Part shown: positions 33,223 through 37,513 of the stretch, one piece after another
Layout: each line of letters opens with the position of its first letter
Numbering within the stretch: position 1 is the first letter of the stretch
DNA from: Bacilli bacterium
GTDB taxonomy: Bacteria; Bacillota_I; Bacilli_A; RFN20; CAG-826
Length of the DNA stretch: 37,513 bases
NCBI GenBank assembly: GCA_017447725.1
Contig: JAFSMX010000012.1
Span: 1-37,513 of the forward strand
Reading direction: 5' to 3'
Position numbers and translations under genes: made by a program
The notes under the pieces: generated by a model
Database searches by the model: none
The model's input: the letters and a program-made list of their open reading frames with translations, nothing else
What the model was told of the DNA's origin: nothing

Positions 33223-35781
33223 TTATTCTGCTTCTTCCACAGGAGCAGCTTCTTGAGCTACTTCACCGGCTTCAGCTTCTTCATCATGAGGGACAACTGT
33301 AATCGAGCTAACACGTTGTTTTTCATCTTCAAGTCTAATCACGCGGACACCTTGTGTGACACGGTGAGCAACTTTAACTTGTTCGAGTGGAATACGAATG
33401 ACTGTTCCGCCATTAGTAACCATCATTAAGTCTTCATCGCCATTAACACTTCTAAAGGCAACAAGTTTACCGTTTTTAGCTGTGGTATTAAGAGCGATCA
33501 CGCCTTTAGTTCCACGGTGAGATTCACGGTATTCTTCACTAAGGCTCATCTTACCAAATCCTTTTGCGGTAATAACTAAGATGTAATTACCTTCAAGGCT
33601 GGTTGTCATACCAACAACATAAGCGCCTTCATCTAGATCAATACCTTTCACACCAGAAGCGGTACGGCCAAGTGGACGAGCTTCATTTTCATGGAAGCGG
33701 ACAACTTTACCTTTGCTTGATGCAAGAGCAATCTTGGTATCTCCATCGGTGTGTTTAACATCTAATAAGACGTCATCATCACGTAAGGAGATAGCAATCT
33801 TACCATTACGACGGATGGAAGCAAATTCACCAATAGCGGTACGTTTAACAACACCATCGCGGGTGGCAAAGAAGAGGTATTTTCCTTCAGAGTAGTCATC
33901 AACTGGAATAATGGAGACGACTTTTTCACCTTTTTCAAGGTTGAGAAGGTTTTGAATTGGAATGCCTTTAGAAACACGGCTTCCTTCTGGAATCATGTAA
34001 CCACGTAAACGATAAACACGTCCTAAATTAGAGAAGAACATGACATCGATGTGTGTTTTTGTATGAAGCATAATCGCGACTTCATCCTCATCGTTTGTTG
34101 TCATACCTCTCACACCACGACCACCACGGTTTTGAGTACGGAAAGTATCATCTTCCATTCTCTTAACATAGTTATTCTTGGTGAGAGTAATAACGATATC
34201 CTTTTCTGGAATTAAAGCTTCATCTTCGATTGTCGCGGCTTCATCAGAGATTTCGGTCTTACGTTCATCGGAGTATTTTTCTTTAATTTCAGTCAATTCT
34301 TCGACAACAACGTCAACAATATGTTCACGTGCTTCTAAGATGTAACGATATTTAGCAATGTTTGCTTCAAGTTGACGTCTTTCTTCTTCAAGTTTTCCAG
34401 CTTCAAGACCGGTTAAACGGCGAAGGGTCATTGCCAAAATCGCGGCTGTTTGTTCTTCGGAGAAACCGAATTTTTCCATTAATGCTTTAGTAGCATCTTC
34501 TGGAGTGGCAGCTTTCTTAATTGTTTCAACAATTTCATCAATATCACCAATGGCTTTTAATAAACCAACGACGATATGATCACGAGCTTCGTCTTTCTTA
34601 AGTAAGAATTTGGTACGTCTTTCTACCACTTCGACTTGGAAATCGAGGTAGTGTTTTAAGATTTCAGTAATTGGAAGAATCTTTGGTGCACCATCAACTA
34701 AGCAGAGCATAATAATACCCATGCTTGTTTGAAGTTGGGTCATCTTATAAAGTTGATTTAATATCACTTCTGGGATGGAGTCGTGGCGAACGTCGATTAC
34801 AACACGAACATTTCCTTTTGAGGATTCATCACGAATATCAGTGATTCCTTCAATCACTTTATCTCTCACTAAGTGAGAGATTGATTCAATCATATTTGCT
34901 TTATTCACTTGATATGGAATCTCGTGAACAATGATTTGTTTTTTGCCTGTGCGTTCGTTTTCTTTAATTTCACACTTGGAACGGATAACGATTGATCCGG
35001 TACCTGTTTCAAAATAATCGCGAATGCCAGAACGACCTAAAATTGTTGCTCCAGTGGAGAAATCAGGACCATGTAAGTAGTCTTGCATGATTTCGATTGG
35101 AGTAATTTCTGGATTACGAGCGACAGCAATGACAGCGTCGATTGTTTCACCAAGGTTATGAGTTGGAATGTATGTAGCCATACCAACAGCAATACCGTTT
35201 GATCCATTAACTAATAAGTTAGGGAACCTGGCTGGTAAAACAGATGGTTCTCTTTCAGTACCATCATAGTTATCAACCATGTCAACTGTATCACAGTTTA
35301 AATCGCGAACCATTTCGGTGGCGAGTTTGGTCATACGAGCTTCGGTATAACGCATCGCAGCTGGTTCATCACCATCAACGGAACCAAAGTTACCATGACC
35401 ATCAACTAATGTATAACGCATCGCGAATGGTTGGGCTAGACGAACGAGGGTGCTATAAATAGCAGCATCACCATGTGGGTGATATTTACCCATGACGTCA
35501 CCAACAATACGAGCGCTCTTCTTATAGGCGGTGCCTGGAAGCATTCCGCTCATCTGCATGCCATAAATAACACGACGGTGAACTGGTTTACATCCATCAC
35601 GGACATCTGGGATTGCACGAGAGACGATAACGCTCATCGCGTAATCAAGGAAGGAATTGCGAACTTCTTGAGCTAAATCTGTATCACGAAGTCCTGGAAC
35701 AATACCATCTTCAATTTCTTGGAGTTTGGAATCATCAACAGCTTCTTCGTTAGCTTCAATTTTCTTTTCTTCTTCAGCCAT
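33223..35781 (-). CDS. gyrA: DNA gyrase subunit A
   Basis: The DNA breakage-reunion subunit of gyrase, 852 residues. The catalytic Tyr145 sits in AAMRYTEAR; the GyrA box QNRGGRG, which is needed for DNA wrapping and negative supercoiling, is present and excludes ParC. The quinolone pocket reads GKYHPHGDAAIYSTL: Ala106 replaces the usual Ser (E. coli Ser83) and Ser110 replaces the usual acidic residue (Asp87). The tail is acidic. I start at the ATG at 35781 because GGAGG lies 8 bases before it; the ATG two codons earlier is too close to that site. It follows gyrB by 15 bases. Confidence 0.97.
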   Translation of the reverse strand: MAEEEKKIEANEEAVDDSKLQEIEDGIVPGLRDTDLAQEVRNSFLDYAMSVIVSRAIPDVRDGCKPVHRRVIYGMQMSGMLPGTAYKKSARIVGDVMGKYHPHGDAAIYSTLVRLAQPFAMRYTLVDGHGNFGSVDGDEPAAMRYTEARMTKLATEMVRDLNCDTVDMVDNYDGTEREPSVLPARFPNLLVNGSNGIAVGMATYIPTHNLGETIDAVIAVARNPEITPIEIMQDYLHGPDFSTGATILGRSGIRDYFETGTGSIVIRSKCEIKENERTGKKQIIVHEIPYQVNKANMIESISHLVRDKVIEGITDIRDESSKGNVRVVIDVRHDSIPEVILNQLYKMTQLQTSMGIIMLCLVDGAPKILPITEILKHYLDFQVEVVERRTKFLLKKDEARDHIVVGLLKAIGDIDEIVETIKKAATPEDATKALMEKFGFSEEQTAAILAMTLRRLTGLEAGKLEEERRQLEANIAKYRYILEAREHIVDVVVEELTEIKEKYSDERKTEISDEAATIEDEALIPEKDIVITLTKNNYVKRMEDDTFRTQNRGGRGVRGMTTNDEDEVAIMLHTKTHIDVMFFSNLGRVYRLRGYMIPEGSRVSKGIPIQNLLNLEKGEKVVSIIPVDDYSEGKYLFFATRDGVVKRTAIGEFASIRRNGKIAISLRDDDVLLDVKHTDGDTKIALASSKGKVVRFHENEARPLGRTASGVKGIDLDEGAYVVGMTTSLEGNYILVITAKGFGKMSLSEEYRESHRGTKGVIALNTTAKNGKLVAFRSVNGDEDLMMVTNGGTVIRIPLEQVKVAHRVTQGVRVIRLEDEKQRVSSITVVPHDEEAEAGEVAQEAAPVEEAE

Positions 35782-35796
35782 TTTCATGTCCTCCTA

Positions 35797-37513
35797 TTAG
35801 ATATCTAAGTTCTTAACGAACTTAGCATACTTGTGAATGAATTCTTTTCTTGGAAGAACTTCATCACCCATTAAGTCAGTAAAGACTTTGTCTGCCTCAA
35901 TTGCATCAGACATGGTTACACGTAACATTTTTCTGGTTTTTGGATCCATGGTTGTCTCCCAAAGTTGTTCTGCGTCCATTTCACCAAGACCTTTATAACG
36001 TTGGAACGGGTATCCAGGTTTGAGGTTGAGTTGTTTTTTAATTACTTCAAGTTGTTCATCGTTATAGGCATAGAATTGCTTGCCGTGATAATCAACTTTG
36101 TATAGTGGAGGTTGAGCGATGTAGACATATCCACCTTCAATAAGTTCCTTCATAAAGCGGAAGAAGAAGGTTAAAAGAAGGATTCTGATGTGGCTACCGT
36201 CAACGTCAGCATCGGTCATGATCACGATTTTGTGATAACGAATCTTTTCGACATGGAATTCTGGATCAATACCAGCTCCGATGGCGACAATCATGTTTCC
36301 GATTTCAGCATTTTCAAATGCTTTTTCTTGTGTTGCTTTTTCAACGTTTAAGATTTTTCCACGCAGTGGAAGAATTGCTTGAGTCTCACGGTCACGTCCG
36401 TTTTTAGCACTACCACCAGCGGAGTTACCTTCGACGATGTAGAGCTCACAAATGGATGGATCTTTACTGGAACAATCCGCTAATTTTCCAGGAAGTGTTG
36501 TGACTTCAAGACCGGTTTTACGACGAGCATTTTCTTGGGCCATACGAGCAGCCATACGAGCTGTCGCGGCAGTACGAAGTTTAGAAATGATTGTCTCGGC
36601 AAGCTTTGGATTTTCAAGGAGGAATCTTTCAAGTTGCTCACCAACGATTTGGCTAACAATCTTACGAACTTCGCTATTTCCAAGTTTGGTCTTTGTTTGA
36701 CCTTCGTATTGTGGATTTGGGTGTTTAATCGAAATAATCGCGGTTAAACCTTCCAAAATATCGCTTGTTTCAAGATCATCTTGACCATCTTTTAAGAGTT
36801 TGGCTTTTCTAGCGTAATCGTTCATTACACGACGCATGGCCAGACGGAAACCTTCTTCATGGGTTCCACCTTCATGGGTGTGGATGTTATTGCAGAATGA
36901 GAAGATGGTTGGGTTGTATGTTTCGTTATATTGCATAGCAACTTCACAATAAATGTGACCTTTATCTTCTCCGCCAACGATGTATTTACCACGTCCTTCG
37001 CAGTAAATAACTTCCTGCATGATTGGGGTCTTATTGAAGTTAATTGCTTCAACGTACTCTTTAATACCACCTTCATAACAGTATGTTTCACTTCTTGGTT
37101 GGCCACCACGATCATCAATGACTTCAATTTTGACGCCTTTGTTGAGGTAGGCCATTTGTTTTAAGTGATCACAGATAATGTCGTAATCATACACTGTGGT
37201 TTCAGTAAAGATGGTGTCGTCTGGTTTAAAGGTAACTGTTGTTCCAGTTTCCTCAATTGGACATTCACCAATCTTCTTTAAGTGGTCGAGTGGTTTTCCG
37301 CCACGACCGAATTTGATGTAGTAAATTCCGCCGTTCTTTTTAACTGTGACTTCTAACCATTCAGATAACGCGTTAACAACGGAAGCACCAACACCATGTA
37401 GACCACCGGATACTTTGTATCCACCAGTCTCACCAAACTTACCACCAGCGTGGAGAATGGTAAAAACGGTTTCAACACCGCTTAAGCCAGATTTGGCGAC
37501 GATGTCGACTGGA
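35797..37513 (-). CDS. gyrB: DNA gyrase subunit B, N-terminus missing
   Basis: The ATPase subunit of gyrase. The gene runs off the right edge; the first visible residues are PVDIVAKSG, so roughly 75-90 N-terminal residues are outside. The GHKL part shows KVSGGLHGVGASVVNALS; the Toprim domain shows EGNSAGGSAKNGRDRE, PLRGKILNVEKA and MTDADVDGSHI. Gyrase is favoured over ParE by the operon with gyrA. The Toprim motif has Asn where almost all GyrB have Asp (EGDSAGG; E. coli Asp426). About 571 residues are visible. dnaA, dnaN or recF probably lie beyond the edge. Confidence 0.95.
   Translation of the reverse strand, partial: PVDIVAKSGLSGVETVFTILHAGGKFGETGGYKVSGGLHGVGASVVNALSEWLEVTVKKNGGIYYIKFGRGGKPLDHLKKIGECPIEETGTTVTFKPDDTIFTETTVYDYDIICDHLKQMAYLNKGVKIEVIDDRGGQPRSETYCYEGGIKEYVEAINFNKTPIMQEVIYCEGRGKYIVGGEDKGHIYCEVAMQYNETYNPTIFSFCNNIHTHEGGTHEEGFRLAMRRVMNDYARKAKLLKDGQDDLETSDILEGLTAIISIKHPNPQYEGQTKTKLGNSEVRKIVSQIVGEQLERFLLENPKLAETIISKLRTAATARMAARMAQENARRKTGLEVTTLPGKLADCSSKDPSICELYIVEGNSAGGSAKNGRDRETQAILPLRGKILNVEKATQEKAFENAEIGNMIVAIGAGIDPEFHVEKIRYHKIVIMTDADVDGSHIRILLLTFFFRFMKELIEGGYVYIAQPPLYKVDYHGKQFYAYNDEQLEVIKKQLNLKPGYPFQRYKGLGEMDAEQLWETTMDPKTRKMLRVTMSDAIEADKVFTDLMGDEVLPRKEFIHKYAKFVKNLDI

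Overview
The window looks like a chromosome segment of a low-GC Firmicutes or Mollicutes-like bacterium, probably an uncultured gut Bacilli lineage of the RF39/RFN20/Erysipelotrichia type; that placement is inferred from gene content and low GC, not from a marker comparison. UGA is used as a stop (end of tldD and of psuG), so the code is standard and not the Mycoplasma code. The cell envelope appears Gram-positive: two lipobox lipoproteins, a YfhO-type membrane protein and MscL. All but the two end genes are complete. There are no insertion sequences, CRISPR arrays, tRNAs or prophage, and no gene-free gap reaches 300 bases.

Left to right: (1) a translation-factor operon on the minus strand, prfA-prmC-tsaC, with tsaC cut by the window edge; (2) a plus-strand replication/repair operon, dnaX-ebfC-recR-tmk-holB-ricT-rsmI, in Bacillus-like order; (3) a very large YfhO membrane protein; (4) a minus-strand polyamine operon: a fused arginine decarboxylase/agmatine deiminase, N-carbamoylputrescine amidase (aguB) and an RluA-family pseudouridine synthase; (5) a DUF3810 membrane metalloprotein, metG, two secreted endonuclease I lipoproteins and rpmE; (6) the tldD-tldE protease pair, degV, and mscL coupled to a small XRE-like gene; (7) a minus-strand cluster of P-type ATPase, psuG, a TetR regulator and a degenerate S2P-like membrane protein; (8) the origin-type block gyrB-gyrA-serS-SRP RNA-tadA on the minus strand, with gyrB cut by the right edge.

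The Bacillus origin block (gyrB gyrA serS tadA scr dnaX yaaK recR) is therefore split here, with about 27 kb between tadA and dnaX and the dnaX half reversed. The most interesting points are: the fusion of arginine decarboxylase to agmatine deiminase, which with AguB gives a complete arginine-to-putrescine route in two genes; at least five promoters whose -10 box lies only 7-9 bases before the start codon (leaderless mRNAs) beside other genes with strong Shine-Dalgarno sites; gyrase lacking three residues that anchor quinolones (GyrA Ser83 and acidic 87, GyrB Asp426 equivalents); a hairpin in the rpmE leader that can hide its ribosome-binding site; and a very short SRP RNA that ends about 9 bases before tadA.
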